64,000 bases of DNA, taken from the NCBI RefSeq assembly GCF_038051995.1, contig NZ_CP150290.1:6941913-7005912 (forward strand), read 5' to 3'. Source of the DNA: Paenibacillus sp. FSL H8-0537 (GTDB taxonomy: Bacteria > Bacillota > Bacilli > Paenibacillales > Paenibacillaceae). Under the pieces are notes generated by a model. It was not told where the DNA came from. It worked only from the letters and a program-made list of their open reading frames with translations, and made no database searches. Positions 55,706 through 64,000 of this stretch are shown here, piece after piece. Made by a program: the position numbers and the translations under genes. Numbering within the stretch: the stretch's first letter is position 1; each line of letters begins with the position of its first letter.

Positions 55706-56527
55706 CTAACGTTTAGGAATGTGAATCACAATTTCATAATGATCCTCATGATCCTTCTCATTTGTCTTAATTTGCAGGCCAGAGCCTGACACCATCTCAA
55801 TAGACTGTCTAATTGTATTAAGAGCAAGCCGAACATCTTTCGTAAAAGATACCCTTTTCGCTTTTTTAGCTTTAACTGTCTCATTCAGAAAAGCAATTCG
55901 AATTTCCGTTTGCTTTACATTGAGTTCTTTGGAAATAATCTCTTCCAGCACTTGAAGCTGAAGCTCTTCAGTAGGCAGAGCCAACAATGCCCGTGCGTGA
56001 CGTTCGGTAATTTTACGTTCCATTAACGCGCTTTTAACTACATTATTAAGTGCCAGCAATCTTAGCTTATTGGCAATCGTTGATTGACTTTTCCCCAAAC
56101 GCTGTGCCAAGCTTTCCTGCGTCAATTGATGCAGCTCAATCAGCTTTTGATAAGCAACAGCCTCTTCAATAGCCGTTAGATTTTCCCGCTGCAAATTTTC
56201 GATTAACGCGATAGATGCCGTTTGTGAGTCATTAAACTCACGAATAATGCCTGGTATCGTATCATAACCAAGCTTCGTTACAGCACGCCAGCGGCGTTCT
56301 CCCGCAATGATTTCATAACGGTTATTCCGCATCCGCACAACGATAGGCTGAATAATGCCGTGCGTCTTAATCGTCTGGCATAATTCATCAATTCGATCAT
56401 CATCAAATATGGACCTTGGTTGAAATGGACTCGTGTCGATTTCATTAACCGGAATTTGTTTAACCTCTTCATTGTTGTTACTGCGTTGGTCATTCAAACC
56501 AAACAAACGAGAAAGATGCTCTTTCAT
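55706..56527 (-). CDS. noc: Nucleoid occlusion protein
   Basis: 273-residue ParB-family paralogue that prevents division over the nucleoid. It has an N-terminal amphipathic membrane-targeting segment ([11 protein letters not shown]), the [13 protein letters not shown]-binding motif and the [27 protein letters not shown]. Distinct from spo0J in length and in the C-terminal region. Located upstream of soj-parB as in Bacillus. No canonical Noc-binding site was seen nearby. Confidence 0.95.
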   Translation of the reverse strand: MKEHLSRLFGLNDQRSNNNEEVKQIPVNEIDTSPFQPRSIFDDDRIDELCQTIKTHGIIQPIVVRMRNNRYEIIAGERRWRAVTKLGYDTIPGIIREFNDSQTASIALIENLQRENLTAIEEAVAYQKLIELHQLTQESLAQRLGKSQSTIANKLRLLALNNVVKSALMERKITERHARALLALPTEELQLQVLEEIISKELNVKQTEIRIAFLNETVKAKKAKRVSFTKDVRLALNTIRQSIEMVSGSGLQIKTNEKDHEDHYEIVIHIPKR

Positions 56528-56687
56528 TTATCCACTACCACCCGATCAAGAAACGGCTCCATTACATGAGCAGAGCCAGCTTCAAAGATGTGCTGCCAAA
56601 TAACAGTCTTGCTTATATTCTGTTCCACTTCAATAGAGACTATCGGAAATTGTTACAGAAGGCTACAAATGATTTTGAATACACGCG

Positions 56688-56729
56688 TAATCGGCTGGCA
56701 CCGTCCTCTGGCGGTAAAGCTACCGATTA
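56688..56729 (-). ncRNA. Conserved palindromic RNA-like element, copy B
   Basis: The core at 56701-56725 matches copy A at 24 of 25 bases. Different complementary arms, TAATCGG (56688-56694) and CCGATTA (56723-56729), bracket it. On the minus strand it lies about 160 nt upstream of noc. Orientation and function are uncertain. Confidence 0.4.
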
Positions 56730-56926
56730 ACAATGAGATATGCGCCGATTATAAGAGGATACCTAAACATTCTTATATTTAAAAATATGTGTGCTGTTCT
56801 GCAAAAATAATGAGCTTCCTACTATTTTGTTCTCTCTATTATTTCTACTTGCCCCTAAGTATTTCCTGCTTGACAGCCTTGAATGCTAAATAAAAATACA
56901 AGCAGAAATCTGGAAATAGCAAGCAA

Positions 56927-56942
56927 TGTTTCACGTGAAACA
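56927..56942. other. parS site between noc and rsmG
   Basis: TGTTTCACGTGAAACA is a perfect 16-bp palindrome matching parS. The rest of the 487-bp gap (56528-57014) is AT-rich and holds RNA-like copy B but no gene. Confidence 0.95.
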
Positions 56943-57014
56943 TCCCTAAACTTACCATTTCCATTTATCTGCCTCAAGCTTAAATTCTATAATAAGTAAT
57001 CGTGTACATCGTGT

Positions 57015-57740
57015 TTATAAAATAGGCTGTTTTAGCGGTGTTCCCGCTTTACGGGGATATTTGCGCGGAGTTGCTTCACGTTTCTCAATCAGCACAATAT
57101 GCCGTTCGGATTGTTCGAATGGTAATGTGAAGCTGTGCTCGGAACGGACAGCAGCTTTCAGCTCCTTCAAGCTGGTCCCCGCTTCCCGAACCTCTTCCTC
57201 ACTTTGCGAACCTTTCATCGCTGCGAACAGACCGCCCTTGCGTACAAAGGGCAAACAAAACTCATTCAGAACATTCAGCCTGGCAACAGCTCTTGCTGTT
57301 ACCAAGTCATAGGCATCACGATGACCTTGCAGTCTGCCGATATCCTCGGCACGTCCATGAACACAGCTGACATCGTCCGCAATACCCAGTTGCTCTGCCA
57401 AAGCATTAAGAAACTGGATACGTTTATTCAAGGAATCAACAATCACTATTTTCAAATGCGGAAAGCAAATTTTTAATGGAATGCTCGGAAAGCCTGCACC
57501 GGACCCAATATCCGCTATTTTATTGACTGCTTTCATATCGATAAAAAAAGAAAGGGAAACCGAATCATAAAAATGCTTTTCATAGACGGCTTCACGTTCT
57601 GTTATACCGGTCAAATTCATGCGTTCATTCCATTCGACCAATAAGCGATAATACGTATCGAACTGATCAAGCTGATGCTGGGATATGGCTATTCCCCGCT
57701 CTTGCATCAGCATTGGAAACCACTCTATCGTCTGTTCCAT
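57015..57740 (-). CDS. rsmG: 16S rRNA (guanine-N7) methyltransferase
   Basis: 241-residue SAM-dependent enzyme methylating G527 (E. coli numbering) of 16S rRNA. The SAM site IADIGSGAGFPSIPLKI is complete. It follows mnmG by 11 bp, the conserved gidA-gidB order. The C-terminus carries a short basic extension. Confidence 0.96.
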   Translation of the reverse strand: MEQTIEWFPMLMQERGIAISQHQLDQFDTYYRLLVEWNERMNLTGITEREAVYEKHFYDSVSLSFFIDMKAVNKIADIGSGAGFPSIPLKICFPHLKIVIVDSLNKRIQFLNALAEQLGIADDVSCVHGRAEDIGRLQGHRDAYDLVTARAVARLNVLNEFCLPFVRKGGLFAAMKGSQSEEEVREAGTSLKELKAAVRSEHSFTLPFEQSERHIVLIEKREATPRKYPRKAGTPLKQPIL

Positions 57741-57751
57741 CGTTTGTTCTT

Positions 57752-59638
57752 CTATCCTCTCGCCGCTACAACGCGGTTATAATGCTCTAAATAAACGAGC
57801 AGTATGGAAATATCGGCTGGCGTTACGCCAGCTACCCTGGAAGCCTGACCGATGGACAACGGTCTGATGTCAGACAGCTTTTGCTTCGCTTCAGAAGCAA
57901 GCCCCTGTACATCGAAATAATCGATATCATCCGGTATCCGTTTTTTCTCCATTTTGCTCAGTCGTTCAACCTGCAACAGCTGCTTCTCAATGTATCCGGC
58001 ATATTTAATTTGAATTTCAACCTGCTCTTTCATTTCCTCTGTCAAAGCAAGCTCTGAAGGCGTGATGCTTTCCAGCATCGCATACGTAATTTCTGGACGG
58101 CGCAGCAGCGATAACGCATCTACCGTAAACGGAATTTCAGCTGATTCCGCAGCTTTTAATACGGGTAGCGCTGCTTCTGGTTTCACTTTTGTCGTGCGCA
58201 ATCTTTCAATTTCTTGTTCAACCAATGCTTTTTTATTCAAAAAGCTTTCATAACGCTCTTCCGAAATCAAACCAATTTCATAGCCAATTGGAGTCAGACG
58301 CAGGTCAGCGTTGTCATGGCGAAGCAGCAAGCGATATTCTGCACGGGAAGTCAGCAACCGATAAGGATCATTCGTCCCCTTCGTTACAAGGTCATCGATC
58401 ATTACGCCAATATAGCCTTGGGAACGCGCAATAATGACCGGTTCTTTCCCTTGCACTTTACGAGCAGCGTTTATGCCTGCAATAACACCCTGGCCAGCCG
58501 CTTCCTCATAACCGGAAGTACCGTTGATTTGTCCAGCTGTGAATAACCCGTCAACAACTTTTGTCTCCAATGAAGGCCATAGCTGCGTCGGCACGACTGC
58601 ATCATATTCAATCGCATAGCCATTGCGCATCATCTCAACTTTTTCCAAACCTGGGATTGATCGTAAAATGCCTAATTGGACATCTTCCGGCATGCTTGTG
58701 GAAAGTCCTTGTACATAATACTCTGACGTATGCAGACCTTCCGGCTCCAGAAAAATCTGATGCTTTGGCTTATCGGCAAAACGCACAATTTTATCTTCGA
58801 TCGACGGACAATATCTTGGGCCTGTGCCTTCAATTGCTCCCGAAAACATCGGTGCACGATGCAAATTATCGTTAATGATTTTGTGTGTTTGCTCAGACGT
58901 ATAAGTCAACCAGCATGGAAGCTGCTCATTATTGGAGGAAATCGTCTCATGCGAGAAAAATTTCGGCTGCTCATCACCCGGTTGAATTTCTGTCTTTGTA
59001 AAATCAATTGTATCCTTGTGCACGCGTGGCGGCGTACCGGTTTTGAAACGCACTAGCTCGAAGCCATGCTCCTTCAGACTTGCTGACAGCTTCAGCGAAG
59101 GCTGCTGATTATTCGGGCCGCTCTCATACATCAGCTCGCCCATAATGATTTTGCCCCGCAAATAGGTGCCTGTTGTCAAGACGATCGTCTTCGACCGATA
59201 GATCGCGCCTGTTTTCGTCACAAGCCCCACTATTTTGCCTTCCTCCACCATCAGTTCCTCTGCCATTCCTTGGCGCAGCGTCAGCTTTGGCGTCTCCTCA
59301 ATCGTCTTTTTCATTTCATGCTGGTAGGCAAACTTATCCGCCTGTGCGCGAAGCGCGTGAACCGCAGGCCCTTTGCCTGTATTCAGCATCCGCATTTGAA
59401 TAAAGGTTTTATCAATATTACGGCCCATTTCGCCGCCTAAAGCGTCAAGCTCACGAACGACATGCCCTTTGGCCGGTCCGCCAATCGACGGATTGCATGG
59501 CATGAAGGCCACCATATCCAAATTTATCGTCAGCAATAGCGTCTCACAGCCCATGCGTGCTGCCGCAAGCGCAGCTTCGCTGCCCGCATGTCCCGCACCG
59601 ATAACGATAACATCATATTGTCCTGCTTCGTATCCCAT
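57752..59638 (-). CDS. mnmG: tRNA uridine-34 5-carboxymethylaminomethyl synthesis protein MnmG
   Basis: 628-residue FAD enzyme that, with MnmE, modifies the wobble uridine of several tRNAs. FAD site [21 protein letters not shown] and the [11 protein letters not shown] motif are present. The true start is the ATG at 59638, 8 nt after GGAGG; the longer frame to 59740 lacks one. Closely spaced to mnmE upstream. Confidence 0.97.
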   Translation of the reverse strand: MGYEAGQYDVIVIGAGHAGSEAALAAARMGCETLLLTINLDMVAFMPCNPSIGGPAKGHVVRELDALGGEMGRNIDKTFIQMRMLNTGKGPAVHALRAQADKFAYQHEMKKTIEETPKLTLRQGMAEELMVEEGKIVGLVTKTGAIYRSKTIVLTTGTYLRGKIIMGELMYESGPNNQQPSLKLSASLKEHGFELVRFKTGTPPRVHKDTIDFTKTEIQPGDEQPKFFSHETISSNNEQLPCWLTYTSEQTHKIINDNLHRAPMFSGAIEGTGPRYCPSIEDKIVRFADKPKHQIFLEPEGLHTSEYYVQGLSTSMPEDVQLGILRSIPGLEKVEMMRNGYAIEYDAVVPTQLWPSLETKVVDGLFTAGQINGTSGYEEAAGQGVIAGINAARKVQGKEPVIIARSQGYIGVMIDDLVTKGTNDPYRLLTSRAEYRLLLRHDNADLRLTPIGYEIGLISEERYESFLNKKALVEQEIERLRTTKVKPEAALPVLKAAESAEIPFTVDALSLLRRPEITYAMLESITPSELALTEEMKEQVEIQIKYAGYIEKQLLQVERLSKMEKKRIPDDIDYFDVQGLASEAKQKLSDIRPLSIGQASRVAGVTPADISILLVYLEHYNRVVAARG

Positions 59639-59702
59639 TCCAAGTACCTCCCAAAGCGCTGCTAGCCTGATGGATGTTCGTCCGGAGGCTATTGATCGCT
59701 TA

Positions 59703-61082
59703 TTATTTGCCCAAACAAAATTGTGAAAAGATTTGATCAATCAATGAATCGTGGACCGCATCCCCGAGAATCTCACCAAGCGACTCCCAAGCTGAACGAA
59801 CGTCAATTTGCATCACATCAATCGGGATGCCCGCCTCCGCTGCCTCGATACCATCAAGCAGCGAACGCTGCGCCCTCTTTAATAAAGCAATATGCCGCAC
59901 ATTGCTGACGTAGGTCAAATCGCCGGAATCCAGCTTGCCTTCGAAAAACATTCCGCTAATTGCCTTCTCCAAATAATCCAGGCCCGCTTCCTGCAGCACC
60001 GACATGCGGACAATCGCTTCTGAGCTGAAACGCTTCTCGATTTCTTCCATGTCGAGCTTGCCTGGCAGGTCGGTTTTATTAATGACCAATACCACTTGGC
60101 GCCCCGCCATTCGGTCCAGCAGCTCACGGTCATCGGCATGCAGCGGCTCATTATAATTCAGCACGAATAAAATAAGATCGGCTTCCGCAAGTGCCGTATG
60201 CGACCGCTCCACCCCAAGCTGCTCGACGAGATCGCTCGTCTCGCGAATGCCTGCCGTATCAAGCAGCCGCAGCGGAATGTTATTAAGCGTGACATATTCC
60301 TCTATGACATCACGCGTTGTGCCGGGAATATCGGTCACAATCGCTTTATTTTCCTGCGCCAGCATATTAAGCAATGATGACTTGCCTACGTTCGGCCTGC
60401 CGACGATTGCCGTCATAATACCTTCTCTTAATATTTTGCCTTCATTTGCTGTTTTTAAAAGCTTAGCGATCTCATCCAGCGCAATTTGGCTTTGATCACG
60501 AATATAAGCCGTCGTCATTTCCTCGACATCATGCTCAGGATAATCAATATTTACTTCAATATGCGCCAGCAGCTCAATGACCGTCTGCCTGAGCGCTTTA
60601 ATCCGCTTGGACAGCAAGCCTTCTGCTTGCTTGCGCGCGATGGAGAAAGCGCGATCCGACTTTGAACGAATAAGATCGATGACCGCTTCCGCCTGCATTA
60701 AATCGATGCGCCCGTTCAGAAAGGCCCGTTTCGTAAACTCGCCAGGCTCAGCTAATCGCATATCTTCCTGCATCAGCACCACATCGAGCACCTTCTTAAC
60801 TGCGACTACGCCGCCATGAGCATTGATTTCCACAACATCCTCGGCTGTAAAAGAACGCGGCCCACGCATTAGCGTCACCAGCACCTCTTCAATCTGCTCG
60901 CCTGTAGCTGGATGAACGATATGCCCATAATGCACCGTATGGCTGTCTGCTTCGCGCAGATCAGTTCGGCTTTGAAATAGTGCAGCTGTCCCGGCAATTG
61001 CATTCGGACCGCTTATGCGGATAATGGCAATACCGCCCTCTCCAACAGCGGTTGAAATCGCGGCTATCGTATCTTGTATCAT
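59703..61082 (-). CDS. mnmE: tRNA modification GTPase MnmE
   Basis: 459-residue GTPase partner of MnmG. N-terminal THF-binding domain, then the G domain with G1 [13 protein letters not shown]3 DTAG and G4 NKTD, and the C-terminal FCLGK with the catalytic Cys. The start is the ATG at 61082, 9 nt after GAGAGGTG; a GTG at 61094 overlaps that site. Confidence 0.97.
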   Translation of the reverse strand: MIQDTIAAISTAVGEGGIAIIRISGPNAIAGTAALFQSRTDLREADSHTVHYGHIVHPATGEQIEEVLVTLMRGPRSFTAEDVVEINAHGGVVAVKKVLDVVLMQEDMRLAEPGEFTKRAFLNGRIDLMQAEAVIDLIRSKSDRAFSIARKQAEGLLSKRIKALRQTVIELLAHIEVNIDYPEHDVEEMTTAYIRDQSQIALDEIAKLLKTANEGKILREGIMTAIVGRPNVGKSSLLNMLAQENKAIVTDIPGTTRDVIEEYVTLNNIPLRLLDTAGIRETSDLVEQLGVERSHTALAEADLILFVLNYNEPLHADDRELLDRMAGRQVVLVINKTDLPGKLDMEEIEKRFSSEAIVRMSVLQEAGLDYLEKAISGMFFEGKLDSGDLTYVSNVRHIALLKRAQRSLLDGIEAAEAGIPIDVMQIDVRSAWESLGEILGDAVHDSLIDQIFSQFCLGK

Positions 61083-61110
61083 TGTGTTCAGCACCTCTCA
61101 AATGGAAAAA

Positions 61111-61137
61111 CAGCAATGACCATGGGAGCCATTGCTG
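61111..61137 (-). terminator. Terminator after jag
   Basis: CAGCAATG/CATTGCTG stem followed on the minus strand by TTTTT. Confidence 0.7.
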
Positions 61138-61153
61138 CGAATCTGTTCTACCT

Positions 61154-61777
61154 TTATGACTTCAGGGCAATGACAATCCGTCGATGCGGCTCATCACCTT
61201 TGCTGTATGTCTTCACACGAGGATGATTTTGCAGCTGGGAATGAATGACCTTCCGCTCATGGGAAGACATCGGCTCCAGCACGACCTCTTTTTTCGTGCG
61301 AATTACTCTGCCCGCAAGGCGCTCTGACAGCTCTTCGAGCGTCTTGCGCCGGCGCTCGCGAAAATCCTCTGCATCAAGTACGATACGAAGATGACTGTCC
61401 GAATAGCGATTTGCCACAATATTAACCAAGTACTGCAATGCATCGAGCGTTTGCCCGCGCCTTCCGATTAACATGCCGAGATCTCCCCCGCCTGAAATCG
61501 AAAGCTGCGTGCCTTCCCTGGTCTGCTTGCGTTCAACGGATACAGCTAGTCCCATTGTGCTCGCTACTTCCAGAAGGAATTGCTCAGCTTCACTTGTTGG
61601 ATCAGGAATAAGCTCCAGTTCTACTTTCGCTTCTTTCACGCCGATCAAACCGAGGAATCCTTTGGACGGCTGCTCAAGAACAGCTACCCTCACACGATCC
61701 TCAGCCACATTTAATTGTGTCAAACCACTCTGTACAGCCTCTTCTACCGTTTTCCCTGATGCAACGATTTTCTTCAT
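61154..61777 (-). CDS. jag: RNA-binding protein Jag (KhpB/EloR)
   Basis: 207-residue RNA-binding protein: Jag_N (about 1-50), KH domain with LIGRRGQTLDALQYL and R3H domain with MSSHERKVIH. Its relatives act with KhpA in wall elongation. Overlaps the yidC stop by 4 bp, so coupled to the insertase. Confidence 0.95.
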   Translation of the reverse strand: MKKIVASGKTVEEAVQSGLTQLNVAEDRVRVAVLEQPSKGFLGLIGVKEAKVELELIPDPTSEAEQFLLEVASTMGLAVSVERKQTREGTQLSISGGGDLGMLIGRRGQTLDALQYLVNIVANRYSDSHLRIVLDAEDFRERRRKTLEELSERLAGRVIRTKKEVVLEPMSSHERKVIHSQLQNHPRVKTYSKGDEPHRRIVIALKS

Positions 61778-62607
61778 TTCGCGAGGGCCCCCTTACGTTT
61801 ACCCTTACCTTTAGATTGTTTATCGTTGGTACCTGTATCGTCATTGCCTTTTTTCTCAGCATTGCGCACATACAAGAAATAGTTTTGAACAATTGTGTAA
61901 ATGTTGCTGTAAATCCAGTAAAGCGGCAGAGCTGCTGGGAAATTAATCGCCATGACGAAAATCAATACTGGGAAAATGGCAAGCATAGCTCCCATACCAG
62001 GCATTGTTTGCGTCTGCTGCTTCTGCATCATCTTCGATTGGATGAAAGTTGTCGCCGCGGCGATAACGGGAAGAATGTAATAAGGGTCCTTCTCCCCTAG
62101 CTGCAACCACAAGAAAGCATGAGTACGCACCTCAGGGTTCATATAAATCGCATTATAGAGCGCGATAAATACAGGCATCTGTATAATGAGTGGCAAACAT
62201 CCTGCCATCGGATTTACCTGATTAGCCTGGAACAGTTTCATTGTCTCTTCCTGCTGCTTTTTAGGGTCATCCTTGTATTTCTTCTTCATCTCTGCGATTT
62301 GCGGCTGCAAAGCCTGCATAGCCTTCGAGCTGCGATATTGCTTAATCGTCAGCGGCAAAATGGCTGTTCTTACAATAATGGTAATGAGCAGGATGGCCAA
62401 GCCATACGATCCGGCAAACCAATCTGCGAATGTATCTAGGGTAATCGCAAAATAGTAAACGACATTACGCTGCCAGAAACCGCCTTTCAGCAAGTCCTCC
62501 GTGCTCGTCGTTTGAGCTATCTCCGTCCCGCAGCCTGCAATGATTACCATAGTCATTAGCATGCCAAAAACAAAAAGCCATTTACGGTTTTCTTTCCGAA
62601 ACAACAT
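61774..62607 (-). CDS. spoIIIJ: Membrane protein insertase YidC/SpoIIIJ
   Basis: 277-residue insertase that helps fold membrane proteins, and in Bacillus is required for forespore sigma-G activity. Signal with lipobox ending in Cys26 (IIAGC), then five transmembrane helices and the RxxQxxxxKYKDDPKK cytoplasmic loop. Basic C-terminus with Lys/Gly clusters. Overlaps jag by 4 bp. Confidence 0.96.
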   Translation of the reverse strand: MLFRKENRKWLFVFGMLMTMVIIAGCGTEIAQTTSTEDLLKGGFWQRNVVYYFAITLDTFADWFAGSYGLAILLITIIVRTAILPLTIKQYRSSKAMQALQPQIAEMKKKYKDDPKKQQEETMKLFQANQVNPMAGCLPLIIQMPVFIALYNAIYMNPEVRTHAFLWLQLGEKDPYYILPVIAAATTFIQSKMMQKQQTQTMPGMGAMLAIFPVLIFVMAINFPAALPLYWIYSNIYTIVQNYFLYVRNAEKKGNDDTGTNDKQSKGKGKRKGALAK

Positions 62608-62913
62608 GAAAACTCCTCTCTTGAGAGCCGATGCTTCGCCTATCCAGCATTAAACGGTTTCGTCGCCATTCAGCACAAACTACGCAGTTTCGCATGAGAT
62701 AAATCTGCATCGTTACAGACATATTTCCTATACCTTCTCATCCTTTAAACTATACCATAATTGGTAGGACAAAAGAAAGGAAGGGCATAAGGTAATTTCG
62801 TCACCTATGTAACCGTTTTTAATATTAATGGGGGTAGCCAATTCTATTATCCGCGTACCTCTTACGTCTAAACGAAACGGACTGTCCCCAATGGGCTATA
62901 AAGTGGTCTCCGC
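62608..62913. other. Intergenic region upstream of spoIIIJ
   Basis: No gene seen. A TATGGTATAGT extended -10 (minus strand, about 62749-62759) is the likely spoIIIJ promoter. No yidD reading frame occurs, although many genomes have it between rnpA and yidC. Confidence 0.5.
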
Positions 62914-63255
62914 TTAACGCTTGAGGAGCCCGGCCTTCCTTAGCACATGCATAATGCTTTTTTCCATCTGGCTCGTCTCCATCGCCACCGCAGGCTTTCT
63001 AACAATAATGATGAAATCGACCTTTGGAACAATCCTTGCCTCATTCAACCTGATGATTTCTTTAATGACGCGGCGCATCCGATTGCGAACAACCGCATTG
63101 CCGATTTTTTTGCTTGCTGAAATGCCCAGTCGGAAAGGCTCCGCCACAGGCTGCTTCGACCAATATACGACGAACTGCCCGTTGGCGAACGATCTGCCTC
63201 CCCGGTAGACCCGGCCAAAGTCGCTACGGTTACGCAGACGCAATCTTCTTTGCAC
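62914..63255 (-). CDS. rnpA: Ribonuclease P protein component
   Basis: 113-residue basic protein of RNase P. It contains the RNR motif (GNAVVRNRMRRVIKE) and the FRLGISASKKIG segment. The start is GTG; AATGGAG lies immediately upstream. Cotranscribed with rpmH after a short hairpin. Confidence 0.96.
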   Translation of the reverse strand: MQRRLRLRNRSDFGRVYRGGRSFANGQFVVYWSKQPVAEPFRLGISASKKIGNAVVRNRMRRVIKEIIRLNEARIVPKVDFIIIVRKPAVAMETSQMEKSIMHVLRKAGLLKR

Positions 63256-63317
63256 GACTCCATTTCACCGTTCTTTCCTATATTATGTTCAAAAGTATCG
63301 CCGGCAAGGCAAAAAAA

Positions 63318-63341
63318 AAGACCACCCGACGTGGTCTTTTG
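63318..63341 (-). terminator. Hairpin between rpmH and rnpA
   Basis: AAGACCAC/GTGGTCTT, 8-bp stem, followed on the minus strand by a nine-T run. Probably a partial terminator lowering rnpA relative to rpmH. Confidence 0.8.
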
Positions 63342-63342
63342 C

Positions 63343-63477
63343 TTATGCGCTAAGAACTTTTCTGCCTCTTTGACGACGCGCCGCCAAAACTTTACGTCCG
63401 TTTTTAGTGCTCATCCGCTTGCGGAATCCATGCACTTTTTTACGTTTGCTAACATTCGGTCTAAATGTAGGTCTCAT
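63343..63477 (-). CDS. rpmH: 50S ribosomal protein L34
   Basis: 44-residue, highly basic ribosomal protein beginning [20 protein letters not shown], complete and canonical. First gene of the operon leftward from the origin. Confidence 0.97.
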   Translation of the reverse strand: MRPTFRPNVSKRKKVHGFRKRMSTKNGRKVLAARRQRGRKVLSA

Positions 63478-63588
63478 TTACTCTGCACCTCCCGTACTTC
63501 TTCATAAAAAAAACAGGTAGTTCAATTAAAGCACGTACCCATCGGAAAGTCAACTCATCCTGCGTCTTACAAACAATAAATCGGAAGC

Positions 63589-63919
63589 TGTGGATAAATG
63601 AATGAAATCGGCTATTTTGCAGAAAATGAATAAGCTGTGTACAACTTTTTCAGCGGACTTACGAACTTTGTCGAAATCTTAACAAGATATAAACAATATC
63701 TAGTGTTGTGCGCAACTTTTATACACAAGCTATTGAATATGTGGATAAAATCTTCGAATCCGTTGAAATACAAGGGATCTTTTGCTATGATAGTTATGTT
63801 TTATATGTGGATACCTTCCCTTTATCCTCAATCTTATTAACAGCCTGTGGATAAAAATGTGAACAAGTTAATCACCTATTTATAACTCAACCATTTTCAT
63901 TTCTTCATATTGTGGATGT
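63589..63919. other. oriC DnaA-box cluster upstream of dnaA
   Basis: Exact TGTGGATAA boxes at 63589, 63740 and 63846, near-exact boxes at 63636, 63719 (TTATACACA), 63806, 63822, 63858 and 63911. AT-rich DNA surrounds them. This matches the rpmH-dnaA half of a Bacillus-type bipartite origin. AAGGAG at about 63988 is the probable dnaA ribosome site; its codons lie beyond the window. Confidence 0.9.
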
Positions 63920-64000
63920 TTTCCTTGGAAAAATGACATTCATTCGACAGAATATGGCTTAATTGCGCCGTTTCGGCGATTTTGATAAGGAGTGACGTCT

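Noticed and set aside
56927..56942. Noc-binding site
   Set aside because: The sequence is the parS palindrome TGTTTCACGTGAAACA, not the TATTTCCCGGGAAATA type.

Overview
The window reads as a chromosome segment of a Gram-positive, spore-forming bacterium, most likely a Paenibacillus or close relative. The evidence is the Bacillales order of replication-origin genes (rpmH, rnpA, spoIIIJ, jag, mnmE, mnmG, rsmG, noc, soj, spo0J), the walRKHIJ-htrC block, the sporulation gene yyaC, lipoprotein-type substrate-binding proteins and moderate G+C content. The right edge stops just before dnaA: from about 63590 to 64000 there is a cluster of DnaA boxes and a ribosome binding site, but no dnaA codons.

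From right to left, 64000-49970 is the origin-proximal core, almost all on the minus strand. It holds half of oriC, L34, RNase P protein, the YidC insertase, the RNA-binding protein Jag, tRNA-modification GTPase MnmE with partner MnmG, the 16S methyltransferase RsmG, Noc, Soj/Spo0J with two perfect parS sites, a cysteine desulfurase-like enzyme, and small conserved proteins. 49760-44100 is more accessory: an asparagine synthetase, tRNA-Ser(CGA), an MFS transporter, an IS1182-type insertion sequence inside a duplicated hairpin, and yjzC. 43900-42700 is the rpsF-ssb-rpsR operon.

42450-27500 mixes housekeeping and accessory units: an ArsR-controlled MFS pump, a broken CsoR-type repressor with its operator, modAB with a divergent HTH/substrate-binding regulator, an AI-2E family protein, a Rex-boxed DUF1641-ndh operon, a cation/proton antiporter with an attenuator-like leader, a CorC/HlyC protein, an LCP cell-wall enzyme and a CBS protein. 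27480-10500 returns to conserved synteny: DUF2232 (yybS), gdpP, rplI, dnaC, purA, a flavin reductase, a secreted M23 peptidase with LysM and G5 domains, the essential WalRK cell-wall two-component system with WalH, WalI and WalJ, and an HtrA-like protease.

The left 10 kb is accessory: a small CxxH/CxxC protein; a four-gene cluster of two secreted cupredoxin proteins with an ECF sigma factor and an RskA-type anti-sigma factor, bracketed by two related palindromes; a Fur-boxed siderophore uptake operon lacking its ATPase; and an S-methylmethionine permease and homocysteine methyltransferase pair. The most unusual items are the cupredoxin/ECF cluster, a pair of nearly identical structured intergenic elements (2582-2623 and 56688-56729), the IS1182 copy split at an in-frame slippery heptamer, and the nonsense-interrupted csoR.
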